A DNA stretch of 64,000 nt from an uncultured Lachnospiraceae bacterium (GTDB lineage Bacteria > Bacillota > Clostridia > Lachnospirales > Lachnospiraceae), in NCBI GenBank assembly GCA_947363565.1, contig CANAPP010000010.1, forward strand, positions 1 to 64,000, given 5' to 3'. The notes below the pieces were generated by a model. That model was not told where the DNA came from and ran no database searches. It saw only the letters and a program-made list of their open reading frames with translations. Position numbers and translations under genes: made by a program. Numbering within the stretch: the stretch's first letter is position 1; every line of letters begins with the position of its first letter. This document shows positions 41,420 through 50,754 of this stretch, piece by piece.

Positions 41420-42277
41420 ATGCAGGTTGAGCTTGCGAAGACGGCAGGCTTTTGCTTCGGTGTGAAGCGGGCGGTGGAGACGGTCTATCAGGAGATTGAA
41501 AAGCATGAAGGCGGCCCGATCTATACCTATGGCCCGATCATACACAACGACGAGGTCATCAGGGATTTAAAGAGCCAGGGCGTCAGGGTGCTTGGCACAC
41601 GCGAGGATCTGGAAAGCCTTGATCATGGGACGGTGATCATCCGTTCCCACGGTGTGCCGGAATCGGTGTGTACGCTCCTTAAGGATAAAGGCATCCGTTA
41701 TGTGGACGCCACCTGCCCCTTTGTAAAGAAGATCCATCAGATTGTCCGGAGGGAAAGCCAGAACGGCGCCCACATCGTGATCGTGGGAAATAGCGCCCAT
41801 CCCGAGGTCATGGGGATCCGTGGGTGGGCCGCAGGTCCTGTGGATATTATCCAGGATGCCGGGGAAGCAGAAAAGTTTTCACTGGAAAATGAAGGGCAGA
41901 AAGTATGCGTCGTAGCCCAGACGACATTTAATTACAATAAATTTCAAGAATTAGTTGAAATTATCACAAAAAAGGGGTATGATATAATTGTTTTAAATAC
42001 GATTTGTAATGCCACGAAGGAGCGGCAGGAAGAAGCCAGCGGCATTGCTTCAAGGGTGGGAGCGATGATTGTCATCGGTGACAAGAAGAGTTCCAATACC
42101 CAGAAGTTATTTGAAATATGCAGCAATGCGTGTGAGAATACGTACTACATACAGACACTTGGCGATTTGAATGTGAATCAATTAAGGTCCGTGGAATCAG
42201 TAGGTATTACAGCAGGGGCATCCACGCCCTACAAAATAATTGAGGAGGTTCAAAATTATGTCAGAATTAACTTTTGA
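41420..42277 (+). CDS. ispH: 4-hydroxy-3-methylbut-2-enyl diphosphate reductase
   Basis: 285 aa. The three cysteines that hold the iron-sulfur cluster are visible in AGFCFGVKRAV (C12), DATCPFVKKIH and NTICNATKERQ. It makes IPP and DMAPP in the last step of the MEP isoprenoid pathway. AGGAGG precedes the ATG. Its 3' end overlaps the S1-domain gene by 20 bp in another frame; in many clostridia the two are a single fused gene, so this looks like a split or unfused version of the same arrangement. Confidence 0.96.
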   Translation: MQVELAKTAGFCFGVKRAVETVYQEIEKHEGGPIYTYGPIIHNDEVIRDLKSQGVRVLGTREDLESLDHGTVIIRSHGVPESVCTLLKDKGIRYVDATCPFVKKIHQIVRRESQNGAHIVIVGNSAHPEVMGIRGWAAGPVDIIQDAGEAEKFSLENEGQKVCVVAQTTFNYNKFQELVEIITKKGYDIIVLNTICNATKERQEEASGIASRVGAMIVIGDKKSSNTQKLFEICSNACENTYYIQTLGDLNVNQLRSVESVGITAGASTPYKIIEEVQNYVRINF

Positions 42278-43364
42278 ACAAATGTTAGACGAGTCTTTTA
42301 AGACTATTAGAAACGGAGAGGTTGTAGATGGTACTGTCATCGACGTTAAACCGGACGAAATCATCTTGAATATAGGCTACAAGGCAGACGGTATCATCAT
42401 GAGAAGCGAGTACACCAATGATTCCAGCGCGGATCTTACCACGATGGTTTCTGTAGGCGACCCGCTGACAGTGAAAGTCTTAAAGGTGAATGACGGAGAA
42501 GGTCAGGTGCTGTTGACTTACAAGAGACTTGTAGCGGAAAAAGGGAATGAGAGACTTAAGGAAGCTTATGAGAATCATGAAGTGCTCAGGGCGCCGGTTG
42601 CCCAGATCCTCGGCGGCGGCTTAAGCGTTGTGATCGATGAGGCGAGGGTGTTTATCCCGGCGAGCCTTGTATCTGACAGCTATGAGAAAGATCTGAGCAA
42701 GTATCAGGATCAGGAGATTGAGTTTGTGATCAGCGAGTTCAATCCGAGAAGGAACCGTATCATCGGCGACAGAAGGCAGATTCTTGTGGCTGACAGGGCG
42801 AAGAAACAGAAGGAGCTGTTTGAGAAGCTTCAGGTGGGTGACAGCATTGAAGGAATCATTAAGAATGTGACAGATTTTGGCGCATTCGTAGATCTTGGCG
42901 GCGTGGACGGACTTCTCCATATCTCCGAGATGTCCTGGGGCCGTGTGGAGAACCCGAAGAAGGTCTTCAAGGTAGGCGAGAGCCTTAAGGTCTTAATCAA
43001 AGATATTAACGATACAAAGGTTGCACTGAGCCTTAAGTTCCCGGAGACGAATCCGTGGGCTAACGCCGGTGAGGATTACGCCGTGGGAACAGTAGTAGAA
43101 GGAAAAGTGGCAAGGATGACAGATTTCGGTGCATTCGTAGAGCTTGCTCCGGGAGTTGACGCGCTGCTCCATGTGTCCCAGATTTCCAAGGCCCATGTGG
43201 ATAAGCCGTCGGATGTGCTGTCTGTAGGCCAGGTGATCACTGCTAAAGTTGTTGATCTTAATGAGGCTGACCGGAAGATCAGCCTGAGTATGAAAGTCTT
43301 AGAGACGGTTTCCGAGCCGGCTGAGACAGAAAGTGTGGAAGATGTTGAGACGGCAGAAGAATAA
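42258..43364 (+). CDS. S1 RNA-binding domain protein (RpsA-like)
   Basis: 368 aa from ATG 42258, with GAGGAGG upstream inside ispH. Four S1 repeats: about residues 20-90, 108-175, 192-260 and 275-348. Repeats 3 and 4 are canonical (VTDFGAFVDLGGVDGLLHIS; MTDFGAFVEL). An acidic tail ends the protein. It binds single-stranded RNA and is likely a ribosome-associated translation factor, though Firmicute S1-like proteins differ from E. coli S1. Co-expression with ispH is enforced by overlap. Confidence 0.9.
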   Translation: MSELTFEQMLDESFKTIRNGEVVDGTVIDVKPDEIILNIGYKADGIIMRSEYTNDSSADLTTMVSVGDPLTVKVLKVNDGEGQVLLTYKRLVAEKGNERLKEAYENHEVLRAPVAQILGGGLSVVIDEARVFIPASLVSDSYEKDLSKYQDQEIEFVISEFNPRRNRIIGDRRQILVADRAKKQKELFEKLQVGDSIEGIIKNVTDFGAFVDLGGVDGLLHISEMSWGRVENPKKVFKVGESLKVLIKDINDTKVALSLKFPETNPWANAGEDYAVGTVVEGKVARMTDFGAFVELAPGVDALLHVSQISKAHVDKPSDVLSVGQVITAKVVDLNEADRKISLSMKVLETVSEPAETESVEDVETAEE

Positions 43365-43393
43365 TCCGGATGCCAGTTTAATACGTAATTACG

Positions 43394-43424
43394 GATAGAG
43401 ACCTTAAGCGGTCTCTATCTTTTA
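43394..43424 (+). terminator. intrinsic terminator of the cmk-ispH-S1 operon
   Basis: GATAGAGACC (43394-43403) and GGTCTCTATC (43410-43419) form a perfect 10-bp stem with loop TTAAGC, followed by TTTTATG. Confidence 0.9.
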
Positions 43425-43550
43425 TGTGTTAAAAATTCAACAAGATGTTTGCGGAAATATACAAAAAATTGTCTGCATTTTAGTAGAAAAAAAGGGCATT
43501 TTCTTGTATAGTATATTAAGAGTTTATTAAAGGAAGGAAGGAAAAAAGGG

Positions 43551-44870
43551 ATGGCATTGTTAACGTTTAAGGGTGGTATCCATCCGGATGACGGCAAGAG
43601 CCTGGCAAAAGATAAGGCGATTGTCGAATTGAAACCGCAGGGTAATCTGGTCTATCTGGTTTCTCAGCATATCGGTGCGCCTGCAAGTCCGATCGTGGAG
43701 GTCGGCGAACGTGTGCTCAAGGGCCAGAAGATTGCAGAAGCCGGAGGCTTTGTGTCAGCGCCGGTCTACGCTTCTGTGTCCGGGACAGTAAAGGCAATCG
43801 AGCCGCACATGAATCCGACAGGAGCTATGGTCAACAGTATTGTTGTGGAGAATGACGGAGAGTATGAGGAAGTTGGATACGCTCCGGTGAAGCCCCTGGA
43901 GGAGCTGACGAAGGAGGAGATCCTTGGCGCGATCGGCGAGGCAGGAGTTGTAGGTATGGGTGGAGCCGGTTTCCCGACGAAGGTCAAACTGTCACCGAAG
44001 GAGCCGGACAAGATTGAGTATATCATTGCGAACTGTGCAGAGTGTGAACCATATATAACCGCAGATTATAGAAGGATGATGGAGAATCCGGAAAGATTAG
44101 TCGGAGGGATGAAGATCGTCCTGAAGCTGTTTGACAATGCGAAGGGCATCTTCGGTGTGGAGGACAACAAGCCGGATTGTATCGCTAAATTGAAAGATCT
44201 GACAAAGGATGAACCGCGCATGGAAGTTCTGGCGCTTAAGACGAAGTATCCCCAGGGCGGTGAGCGTCAGCTTATCTATGCGACTACAGGAAGGGCGATC
44301 AATTCTGCCATGCTTCCGGCGGACGCAGGATGCGTAGTGGACAACGTAGAGACCATGATCAATATTTATCGTGCGGTAGCGGAAGGAAAGCCTTCCATTG
44401 AGCGCGTGGTCACGGTGAGCGGGGATGCGGTAAAATCCCCGGGGAATTTCCTCGTGCCTTTCGGGATGAACCAGGCGGAGATCGTGGAGGCGGCAGGCGG
44501 GTTCAAGACGGAGCCGGAAAAGATAATCTCCGGCGGCCCGATGATGGGATTTGCCATGTATACGCTGGATGTTCCGGTGACAAAGACTTCGTCATCGATC
44601 CTGTGCCTTACGAAAGACGAGGTTGCGGCAAATGAGCCGACTGCGTGTATCAATTGCGGACGCTGCGTGGACGCGTGTCCGAGCCGTCTGATCCCGTCCA
44701 GGCTTGCGGATTATGCGGAGCATCACGATGAGGCGCAGTTTACCGCCCACGAGGGCTTAGAGTGTATGGAGTGCGGTTCTTGCAGCTTTGTATGCCCTGC
44801 GAAACGGCAGCTTAAACAGGCGATTGGTTCCATGAGGAAGATTGCGCTTGCGAATCGGAAGAAAAAATAA
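43551..44870 (+). CDS. rnfC: Rnf complex subunit C
   Basis: 439 aa. It has an N-terminal barrel-like region, an NADH/FMN-binding Rossmann region (VGMGGAGFPT, then AECEPYI) and two 4Fe-4S motifs near the C-terminus (CINCGRCVDACP; CMECGSCSFVCP). RnfC is the peripheral NADH-oxidising/reducing subunit of the ferredoxin:NAD+ oxidoreductase that pumps Na+ or H+. AAGGAAGGAAGG lies upstream. It begins the operon rnfCDGEAB, the clostridial order. Confidence 0.96.
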   Translation: MALLTFKGGIHPDDGKSLAKDKAIVELKPQGNLVYLVSQHIGAPASPIVEVGERVLKGQKIAEAGGFVSAPVYASVSGTVKAIEPHMNPTGAMVNSIVVENDGEYEEVGYAPVKPLEELTKEEILGAIGEAGVVGMGGAGFPTKVKLSPKEPDKIEYIIANCAECEPYITADYRRMMENPERLVGGMKIVLKLFDNAKGIFGVEDNKPDCIAKLKDLTKDEPRMEVLALKTKYPQGGERQLIYATTGRAINSAMLPADAGCVVDNVETMINIYRAVAEGKPSIERVVTVSGDAVKSPGNFLVPFGMNQAEIVEAAGGFKTEPEKIISGGPMMGFAMYTLDVPVTKTSSSILCLTKDEVAANEPTACINCGRCVDACPSRLIPSRLADYAEHHDEAQFTAHEGLECMECGSCSFVCPAKRQLKQAIGSMRKIALANRKKK

Positions 44871-44898
44871 GTAATGAGAGAGGAAGAGGTGAATAAAC

Positions 44899-45849
44899 GT
44901 GAGTGAGAATAAATTTAAGATTTCGTCTTCACCACATATACGTTCCAAAGTTACCTCAAGCAATATTATGCTTATGGTCACCATTGCGCTTTTGCCGGCG
45001 TCGGCATTCGGTGTGTGGAACTTTGGACTTCCGGCGCTGGGGATGCTCGTTGTTACGACCCTGGCAGCCGTTCTTACAGAGTATGTCTATGAAAAACTGA
45101 TGCATAAAAAGATTACGGTGAATGATTTCAGTGCGGTCGTCACAGGACTTCTTTTAGGGCTTAATATGCCCCCAACGGCTCCGCTCTGGATGGGCGCCCT
45201 CGGAAGCGTGTTCGGCATCCTGGTCGTAAAGCAGCTTTTCGGCGGACTGGGGCAGAACTTTATGAACCCCGCCCTTGGCGCGAGATGTTTCCTTCTGATC
45301 TCCTTTACGGGGCAGATGACCACATTTATCTATGACGGCGTGTCCGGGCCGACCCCCCTTGCCATGTTAAAGGAAGGGCAGGCGGTTGATTCCATGAGCA
45401 TGCTGATGGGACGCATCCCCGGAACGATTGGTGAGACGAGCGTCATCGCAATCATCATCGGAGCAATCTTTTTGATCCTGACGGGTGTGATCGACCTTCG
45501 GATTCCGGGTACATATATCGTTACGTTTGCGGTGTTTGTCGGTATCTTCGGGCAGTTTACCAATGCCCAGGCAGGGCTTTTTGACCCGCAGTACATCACC
45601 TCCCACCTTTGCGGCGGCGGCCTGATGCTGGGCGCGTGGTTTATGGCAACGGACTATGTGACGTCGCCCATCACGAAGAAGGGGCAGTATGTATACGGGG
45701 CGCTCCTTGGTATCCTTACCGGCCTGTTCCGTCTTTTCGGCGGCTCGGCAGAGGGTGTTTCCTATGCGATTATTATCAGTAACCTTTTAGTTCCTTTGAT
45801 CGAGAGGGTTACTCTTCCAAAACCATTTGGTAAAGGAGGAGAGAAATAA
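44899..45849 (+). CDS. rnfD: Rnf complex subunit D
   Basis: 316 aa, GTG start with GAGGTGA upstream. It is a polytopic membrane protein of the NqrB/RnfD family. The flavin attachment region SGPTPLAM (residues about 151-158) carries the threonine to which ApbE links FMN. It transfers electrons through the membrane. Its TAA overlaps the rnfG start in TAATG. Confidence 0.96.
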   Translation: MSENKFKISSSPHIRSKVTSSNIMLMVTIALLPASAFGVWNFGLPALGMLVVTTLAAVLTEYVYEKLMHKKITVNDFSAVVTGLLLGLNMPPTAPLWMGALGSVFGILVVKQLFGGLGQNFMNPALGARCFLLISFTGQMTTFIYDGVSGPTPLAMLKEGQAVDSMSMLMGRIPGTIGETSVIAIIIGAIFLILTGVIDLRIPGTYIVTFAVFVGIFGQFTNAQAGLFDPQYITSHLCGGGLMLGAWFMATDYVTSPITKKGQYVYGALLGILTGLFRLFGGSAEGVSYAIIISNLLVPLIERVTLPKPFGKGGEK

Positions 45850-46427
45850 TGAGTAAAACAATGAAAAATACACTGGTTCTTACGATTATCACGCTGATTG
45901 CCGGGTTTGCGCTTGGGCTCGTATACGAGATTACGAAAGACCCTATCGCCCAGGCTCATGACGCGGCGAAGAAAGAGGCGTGGCAGGCAGTATTCCCGGA
46001 GGCGGACCTTAATTCTTTCGAGCAGATTGAGGTTGACCAGAAAGTTGCCGGGGAGGCTGTGAAAGCGCTGGGCGTCAATGCGACGATTGACGAAGTGTGC
46101 AAGGTGGGCGAGGACGGCTATGTCATCACCACCACGGACAAGGAAGGCTACGGCGGCGACATCCGGGTTACGGTGGGCATTAAGGCTGACGGCACGGTGA
46201 ACGGCGTGTCCATCCTGTCCATCAGCGAGACGGCGGGTCTTGGCATGAAGGCTACGGAGCCTATCTTTTACGAGCAATATCAGGGCAAACAGGCGGAGAA
46301 GTTCTATGTGTCCAAGGACGGCGGGGACGGCGAGCCGATTGATGCCCTTAGCGGTGCGACGATTACATCCAGGGCGATGACCGGGGCTGTGAATGCGGCG
46401 CTTGGTTATTTCCAGAATGCGTTTTAG
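45849..46427 (+). CDS. rnfG: Rnf complex subunit G
   Basis: 192 aa. One N-terminal membrane helix and an outside FMN-binding domain ending in the ApbE attachment motif D-x-x-S-G-A-T (DALSGATITSRAM); the second Thr-type position of SGAT carries covalent FMN. It starts at the TAATG junction with rnfD. Function is clear from family and operon. Confidence 0.96.
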   Translation: MSKTMKNTLVLTIITLIAGFALGLVYEITKDPIAQAHDAAKKEAWQAVFPEADLNSFEQIEVDQKVAGEAVKALGVNATIDEVCKVGEDGYVITTTDKEGYGGDIRVTVGIKADGTVNGVSILSISETAGLGMKATEPIFYEQYQGKQAEKFYVSKDGGDGEPIDALSGATITSRAMTGAVNAALGYFQNAF

Positions 46428-46439
46428 GAGGTAGTGAAG

Positions 46440-47168
46440 ATGAATAATTGTACAGAACGTTTGTATAACGGTATTATAAAAGAAAATCCTACCTTCGTGC
46501 TGATGCTTGGCATGTGTCCGACCCTGGCGGTCACCACATCTGCCATCAACGGTCTTGGTATGGGACTTTCTACGACAGCCGTGCTTGTGCTGTCAAACCT
46601 GATGATTTCCCTGCTGCGTAAAATCATCCCGGATTCCCTTCGTATTCCGGCGTTTATCGTAGTTGTGGCATCTTTTGTAACGATGGTGCAGTTTTTGATG
46701 GAGGGTTTTGTTCCAAGCCTCTATGCGTCTCTCGGAATCTATATTCCGCTGATCGTTGTAAACTGTATCATCCTGGGCCGTGCGGAGAGCTATGCGTCCA
46801 AGAATCCGCCGCTTTTGTCCATCTTTGACGGAATCGGCATGGGGCTTGGATTTACCGTTGGCCTTACGGCAATCGGCATCGTGCGTGAAGTAATCGGCGC
46901 GGGCAAGATTTTCGGATTCCAGCTTTTGCCTCTTGCGGATACGGCTACAGGCAAGGCGGGCTACGTTCCGGTGACCATCTTTATCTTAGCGCCCGGCGCG
47001 TTCCTTGTGCTGGCAGGGCTTACGGCTCTTCAGAATAAGGTGAAGAACAACGCGAAGAAGAAGGGCAAGAAGGTTACGGAGACCGTGGGATGCGGCGAGG
47101 GCTGTGCGTCCTGCACCAACAGTGCCTGCGGCGGCAAGATATTCCCTACAGGGAATGAGAAAGAATAG
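46440..47168 (+). CDS. rnfE: Rnf complex subunit E with cysteine-rich tail
   Basis: 242 aa from ATG 46440, with AGGAGG 8 nt upstream (a GTG at 46434 is too close). It is a six-helix-type Rnf-Nqr membrane protein with the helix cysteines that hold an inter-subunit iron site with RnfA (LGMCPTLAVT; VVNCIILGRAE). After the last helix comes a lysine-rich stretch and a tail with C-x3-C-x2-C-x4-C, absent from classical RnfE of about 200-230 residues. The tail could bind a metal or iron-sulfur cluster; this is inference. Confidence 0.93.
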   Translation: MNNCTERLYNGIIKENPTFVLMLGMCPTLAVTTSAINGLGMGLSTTAVLVLSNLMISLLRKIIPDSLRIPAFIVVVASFVTMVQFLMEGFVPSLYASLGIYIPLIVVNCIILGRAESYASKNPPLLSIFDGIGMGLGFTVGLTAIGIVREVIGAGKIFGFQLLPLADTATGKAGYVPVTIFILAPGAFLVLAGLTALQNKVKNNAKKKGKKVTETVGCGEGCASCTNSACGGKIFPTGNEKE

Positions 47169-47181
47169 GAGGAGTACATAG

Positions 47182-47772
47182 ATGGGAGAATTATTGATCA
47201 TAGCAATTGGCTCTGCACTTGTGAATAACGTTGTACTCAGCCAGTTCCTCGGAATCTGTCCTTTCCTTGGAGTTTCCAAGAAGGTTGAGACTGCTGCCGG
47301 CATGGGCGGCGCCGTCGTATTCGTTATTACGATTGCGTCTTTCGTGTCTGGCATCGTATATAAGTTTATATTGGCAAATAAGGCGATTATGGGAGGAAAG
47401 CTTGTCTATTTGCAGACAATCGTATTTATCCTTGTTATCGCCTGCCTGGTCCAGTTCGTGGAGATGTTCTTAAAGAAATCCATGCCTTCGCTCTACCAGT
47501 CGCTGGGAGTATACCTTCCTCTGATCACGACAAACTGTGCGGTATTAGGCGTGGCTCTCACGAACGTACAGAAAGAATATACAATCTTAAGCGGAGTGGT
47601 AAACGGCCTTGGTACATCGGTGGGATTCCTTATAGCCATCGTAATCTTAGCCGGTATCCGCGAGAAGATGGAGTACAATGATATTTCCGAGTCTTTCCAG
47701 GGAACGCCTATCGTGCTGATTACGGCAGCGCTTATGGCGATTGCGTTCTTCGGGTTCTCGGGACTGATATAG
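47182..47772 (+). CDS. rnfA: Rnf complex subunit A
   Basis: 196 aa, six-helix Rnf-Nqr family membrane protein. The cysteine-bearing helices are at QFLGICPFLGVS and LITTNCAVLGVALTN, matching those of RnfE as the other half of the inter-subunit iron site. AGGAGG precedes the ATG. Tightly packed between rnfE and rnfB. Confidence 0.96.
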   Translation: MGELLIIAIGSALVNNVVLSQFLGICPFLGVSKKVETAAGMGGAVVFVITIASFVSGIVYKFILANKAIMGGKLVYLQTIVFILVIACLVQFVEMFLKKSMPSLYQSLGVYLPLITTNCAVLGVALTNVQKEYTILSGVVNGLGTSVGFLIAIVILAGIREKMEYNDISESFQGTPIVLITAALMAIAFFGFSGLI

Positions 47773-47787
47773 GAAGGAGCAGAAACG

Positions 47788-48579
47788 ATGAGTGTAACAG
47801 GTATTTTGATTGCCGCCCTGGTTGTAGGCGGAACCGGCTTATTCATTGGTGTGTTCCTTGGATTTGCCGGAACGAAATTTGCGGTAGAGGTAGATGAGAG
47901 GGAGGAGGCCATCGCGGGCGTCCTTCCGGGAAATAACTGCGGCGGCTGCGGCTACGCGGGATGCTCGGGACTTGCGGCTGCCATCGTTAAGGGCGAGGCG
48001 GAGATTGGCTCCTGCCCGGTAGGCGGCGCTCCTGTTGCGGCTGAGATTGGTAAGATCATGGGCCAGGAGGCGGGAGAGCAGGTGCGTAAGACTGCATTTG
48101 TGAAATGCGGCGGTACCTGTGAGAAGGCAAAGCAGGATTATGAGTATCACGGCCTTGGCGACTGTATCATGGTGAACATGATGCAGAGCGGCGGACCGAA
48201 GTCCTGTAACTATGGGTGTCTCGGAGAGGGAACCTGCGTGAAGGCGTGTCCGTTTGATGCGATCCATATCGTGGACGGGATTGCGGTTGTTGACAAAGAG
48301 GCGTGTAAAGCCTGCGGAAAGTGCGTGGCGGTATGTCCGAAGCATCTGATCGAGCTTGTGCCTTATGACCAGGAGCATCTGGTGCGGTGCAGTTCCAGGG
48401 ATAAGGGCAAGGATGTGATGAAGGCTTGCTCCGTCGGCTGCATCGGCTGTAAGATGTGCGAGAAGGCGTGTGAGTTCGACGCAGTGAAGGTGACGGACAA
48501 CATTGCGCGCATTGACCCGGAGAAATGCACGAACTGCGGCGCATGTGCCGCGAAGTGTCCGAAGAAGGTTATTTCTTAA
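47788..48579 (+). CDS. rnfB: Rnf complex subunit B (ferredoxin-like)
   Basis: 263 aa. An N-terminal membrane helix precedes the four-cysteine Fe4S4 domain (CGGCGYAGC plus a later Cys) and a chain of ferredoxin-type motifs (CNYGCLGEGTCVKACP; CKACGKCVAVCP; CSVGCIGCKMCEKAC; CTNCGACAAKCP). It accepts electrons from reduced ferredoxin and passes them into the complex. AGGAAGGAG lies before the ATG. Confidence 0.96.
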   Translation: MSVTGILIAALVVGGTGLFIGVFLGFAGTKFAVEVDEREEAIAGVLPGNNCGGCGYAGCSGLAAAIVKGEAEIGSCPVGGAPVAAEIGKIMGQEAGEQVRKTAFVKCGGTCEKAKQDYEYHGLGDCIMVNMMQSGGPKSCNYGCLGEGTCVKACPFDAIHIVDGIAVVDKEACKACGKCVAVCPKHLIELVPYDQEHLVRCSSRDKGKDVMKACSVGCIGCKMCEKACEFDAVKVTDNIARIDPEKCTNCGACAAKCPKKVIS

Positions 48580-48595
48580 GGTTACAGGCGGCGGT

Positions 48596-49054
48596 ATGGT
48601 AATGAGCTTCAAGCAGAGAATTGCAGATGGATTAAAATTATTATACTGTGATATAAGGTCAGCAAAATGGGCGGTTATGTTTATAATCGCCTATTTTGTG
48701 ATTCTGAAAAAGCTGTTTAGGAGCCTTTGCCCTATGGTGCTTTTGACCGGATTTCCCTGTCCGGGGTGCGGGCTTACGCGGGCGGGCGTCCATGTGCTGC
48801 GCCTTGAATTTGCTGCGGCGTGGCGGATACATCCCTTTATATTTGCTTTTATCCTGCTGGTGCTGGCGTTTGCGGCAGAGCGCTATGTGTTAAGAAGCCC
48901 TAGGATGACGGTGACGAAATGGTGCGGAATAGTGATGATTATCGGAATGATACTTTTTTATGTATGGCGGATGACCCATATGTTCCCGGATGTGCCGCCC
49001 ATGACTTATTACCGGAGGAATCTTCTGGCGATTGCATTTAGACGTAGGTTATGA
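48596..49054 (+). CDS. DUF2752 membrane protein
   Basis: 152 aa from ATG 48596 (48602 is an alternative; the ribosome site is weak). Three membrane helices are likely. The family signature is a Cys-Pro-x-Cys-Gly-x-Thr-Arg turn, here FPCPGCGLTRAGVH. The function of DUF2752 is unknown. It starts 17 nt after rnfB and is probably on the same transcript. The paired cysteines could bind a metal, but nothing proves it. Confidence 0.8.
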   Translation: MVMSFKQRIADGLKLLYCDIRSAKWAVMFIIAYFVILKKLFRSLCPMVLLTGFPCPGCGLTRAGVHVLRLEFAAAWRIHPFIFAFILLVLAFAAERYVLRSPRMTVTKWCGIVMIIGMILFYVWRMTHMFPDVPPMTYYRRNLLAIAFRRRL

Positions 49055-49089
49055 TAAAATATTCACAGATTTTCAAGGAGGACATAAGG

Positions 49090-49617
49090 ATGGAAGATAA
49101 GTTGAACAATACACCGGAAGATATGGAACAGACAGAGGAGAAGCCGGTATATACGGACCCTAATGCGGAAGTGACTATAGAGGATGCTGCGCAGAGCGGC
49201 AGTGCTTACCAGTATACCCAGAGCGAACCGTCTGCTTCCTATGCAGGTTACCAGCAGAATAATCCGTCCCAGAGCGGACAGAGCAGCTATCAGTATCAGG
49301 ACGGCCAGAATAACAATTACCAGTATCAGGATAACCTGAATTACAATATCGGCAATAATATGGGATATAATCAGAACCATTATCAGGATATGGATACAAG
49401 TCCCATGTCCATGGGAGACTGGCTGCTCACGATTTTGGCTGCAATGATTCCCTGTGCGGGACTGGTGCTGTATATCATGTGGGCCTTTGGCAGCACGGGC
49501 AATGTCAACCGCCGGAATTTCTGCCGTGCCCAGTTGATCATCATGGCAGTTGTGTTTGTGCTTTATATGATCATCGCGGTGGTATTTGGGATGACATATC
49601 TGTCACGCATGTATTAA
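49090..49617 (+). CDS. Gln/Asn/Tyr-rich membrane protein
   Basis: 175 aa from ATG 49090 with AAGGAGG upstream. The first about 110 residues are acidic, then Gln/Asn/Tyr/Ser-rich and clearly disordered, with repeated QYQ and NNYQYQD units. Two membrane helices follow (about 115-140 and 150-173). The family is common near the end of Firmicute operons and is unnamed. A terminator ends the Rnf transcription unit after it. Confidence 0.75.
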   Translation: MEDKLNNTPEDMEQTEEKPVYTDPNAEVTIEDAAQSGSAYQYTQSEPSASYAGYQQNNPSQSGQSSYQYQDGQNNNYQYQDNLNYNIGNNMGYNQNHYQDMDTSPMSMGDWLLTILAAMIPCAGLVLYIMWAFGSTGNVNRRNFCRAQLIIMAVVFVLYMIIAVVFGMTYLSRMY

Positions 49618-49630
49618 AAAACGGATGATA

Positions 49631-49693
49631 AAAAAGGAACTCCTTTCGCGGTCAGTGTTCGCACACTGCTTTTGCGGCAGAGTTCCTTTTTTC
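49631..49693. terminator. bidirectional terminator between the Rnf unit and apbE
   Basis: AAAAAGGAACTC (49631-49642) pairs with GAGTTCCTTTTT (49680-49691), with an inner CAGTGT/ACACTG hairpin. T-runs flank it on both strands. Confidence 0.85.
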
Positions 49694-49744
49694 ATACATC
49701 CGGACTGGCGGAATATCGCTTTTTGAGGATATACCCTGGCCGGT

Positions 49745-50731
49745 TTAGTTCTTTTTGAGAAAATTATCGGAGTAATGAAGCTCGTTGTCGTCCGTGATAA
49801 AGACAGCGTCCACATTGTCCAAAAGGTTGACGAGCTTCATGCCTTCCTCGTATCCCAACAGGAAGCAGGTGGTACTCATGGCGTCGGCAGTCAGCGACGA
49901 GTCGGTGATGATCGTCACGCTGGAAAGAGAATTCTTACAGGGATATCCGGTGTTAGGGCTTAAGATGTGGTGGTAAAATTTCCCCTTTTTTTCAAAATAC
50001 CGCTGGTAGATCCCGGTGGTGACCACGGACTTGTTGGCAATCCTGACGGAAGTGATTGGCTCGCCGCTCTCATCAAAAGGCCTTTGGATGCCGATGTTGT
50101 ACTTGGAACCGTCAGTCTTCGTGCCGAGCGTGAGGACATTGCCGCCGAGGTTGATGATGGCATGCCGGACATCCTTTGACACAAGATAATCCTTCAGGCG
50201 GTCGGCGATGTAGCCTTTGGCGATGGCACCCACGTCCAACGAAGCTTTGCGGTCGGTGAGCTTTACCTTGTTGTCTACGATCATGATGTTGCGGTAGTTG
50301 ACGTGGTTCCTGGCGGCTCTGATCTTGCTTTTTGACGGCACAGACGGCTTCTCGGCGTGGAAATCCCACAGCTTTGATACGGAGCCGATCGTGATATCGA
50401 AAAGCCCCTTTGACATATCACCATAGTAAATGCCTTTTTTGATCAGTGTGATCGTGTCGTCGGATACTTCTACAAATTTTCCTTTTGCATTGTTGATCCT
50501 GGAAATCTCGCTCTCCTCATTGGTTCTGGAAAATTTTGCGTCATATTCATGGCAGAGCTTTTTTACCCCGTCCATAACGCTTTCATCCACCGGATCAAGG
50601 ATCTGGACACTGATGACTGTGTCAAACAACGTGTCTGTATATGTCTGGTCTTTTTTGTCTGTTAAGCCGGAACAGCCGCTTAAGAGCAGCGCTGTCGCGC
50701 ATACCAGGGCAGTCAGTCTTTTGATTTTCAT
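49745..50731 (-). CDS. apbE: FAD:protein FMN transferase (lipoprotein)
   Basis: 328 aa. A lipoprotein signal with lipobox LSGC (C20) puts it outside the membrane. ApbE features include DTVISVQI, FSRTNEESEISRIN, VDVGAIAKGYIADR-type spacing (seen as LDVGAIAKGYIADR), INLGGNVLTLG and a late metal Asp/Thr region in TADAMSTTCFLLG. It attaches FMN to threonine of RnfG and RnfD using FAD. It is transcribed toward the Rnf operon from the opposite strand. AAGGGG precedes the start. Confidence 0.95.
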   Translation of the reverse strand: MKIKRLTALVCATALLLSGCSGLTDKKDQTYTDTLFDTVISVQILDPVDESVMDGVKKLCHEYDAKFSRTNEESEISRINNAKGKFVEVSDDTITLIKKGIYYGDMSKGLFDITIGSVSKLWDFHAEKPSVPSKSKIRAARNHVNYRNIMIVDNKVKLTDRKASLDVGAIAKGYIADRLKDYLVSKDVRHAIINLGGNVLTLGTKTDGSKYNIGIQRPFDESGEPITSVRIANKSVVTTGIYQRYFEKKGKFYHHILSPNTGYPCKNSLSSVTIITDSSLTADAMSTTCFLLGYEEGMKLVNLLDNVDAVFITDDNELHYSDNFLKKN

Positions 50732-50754
50732 ATCGCACCCCTTAAAAATATGAT

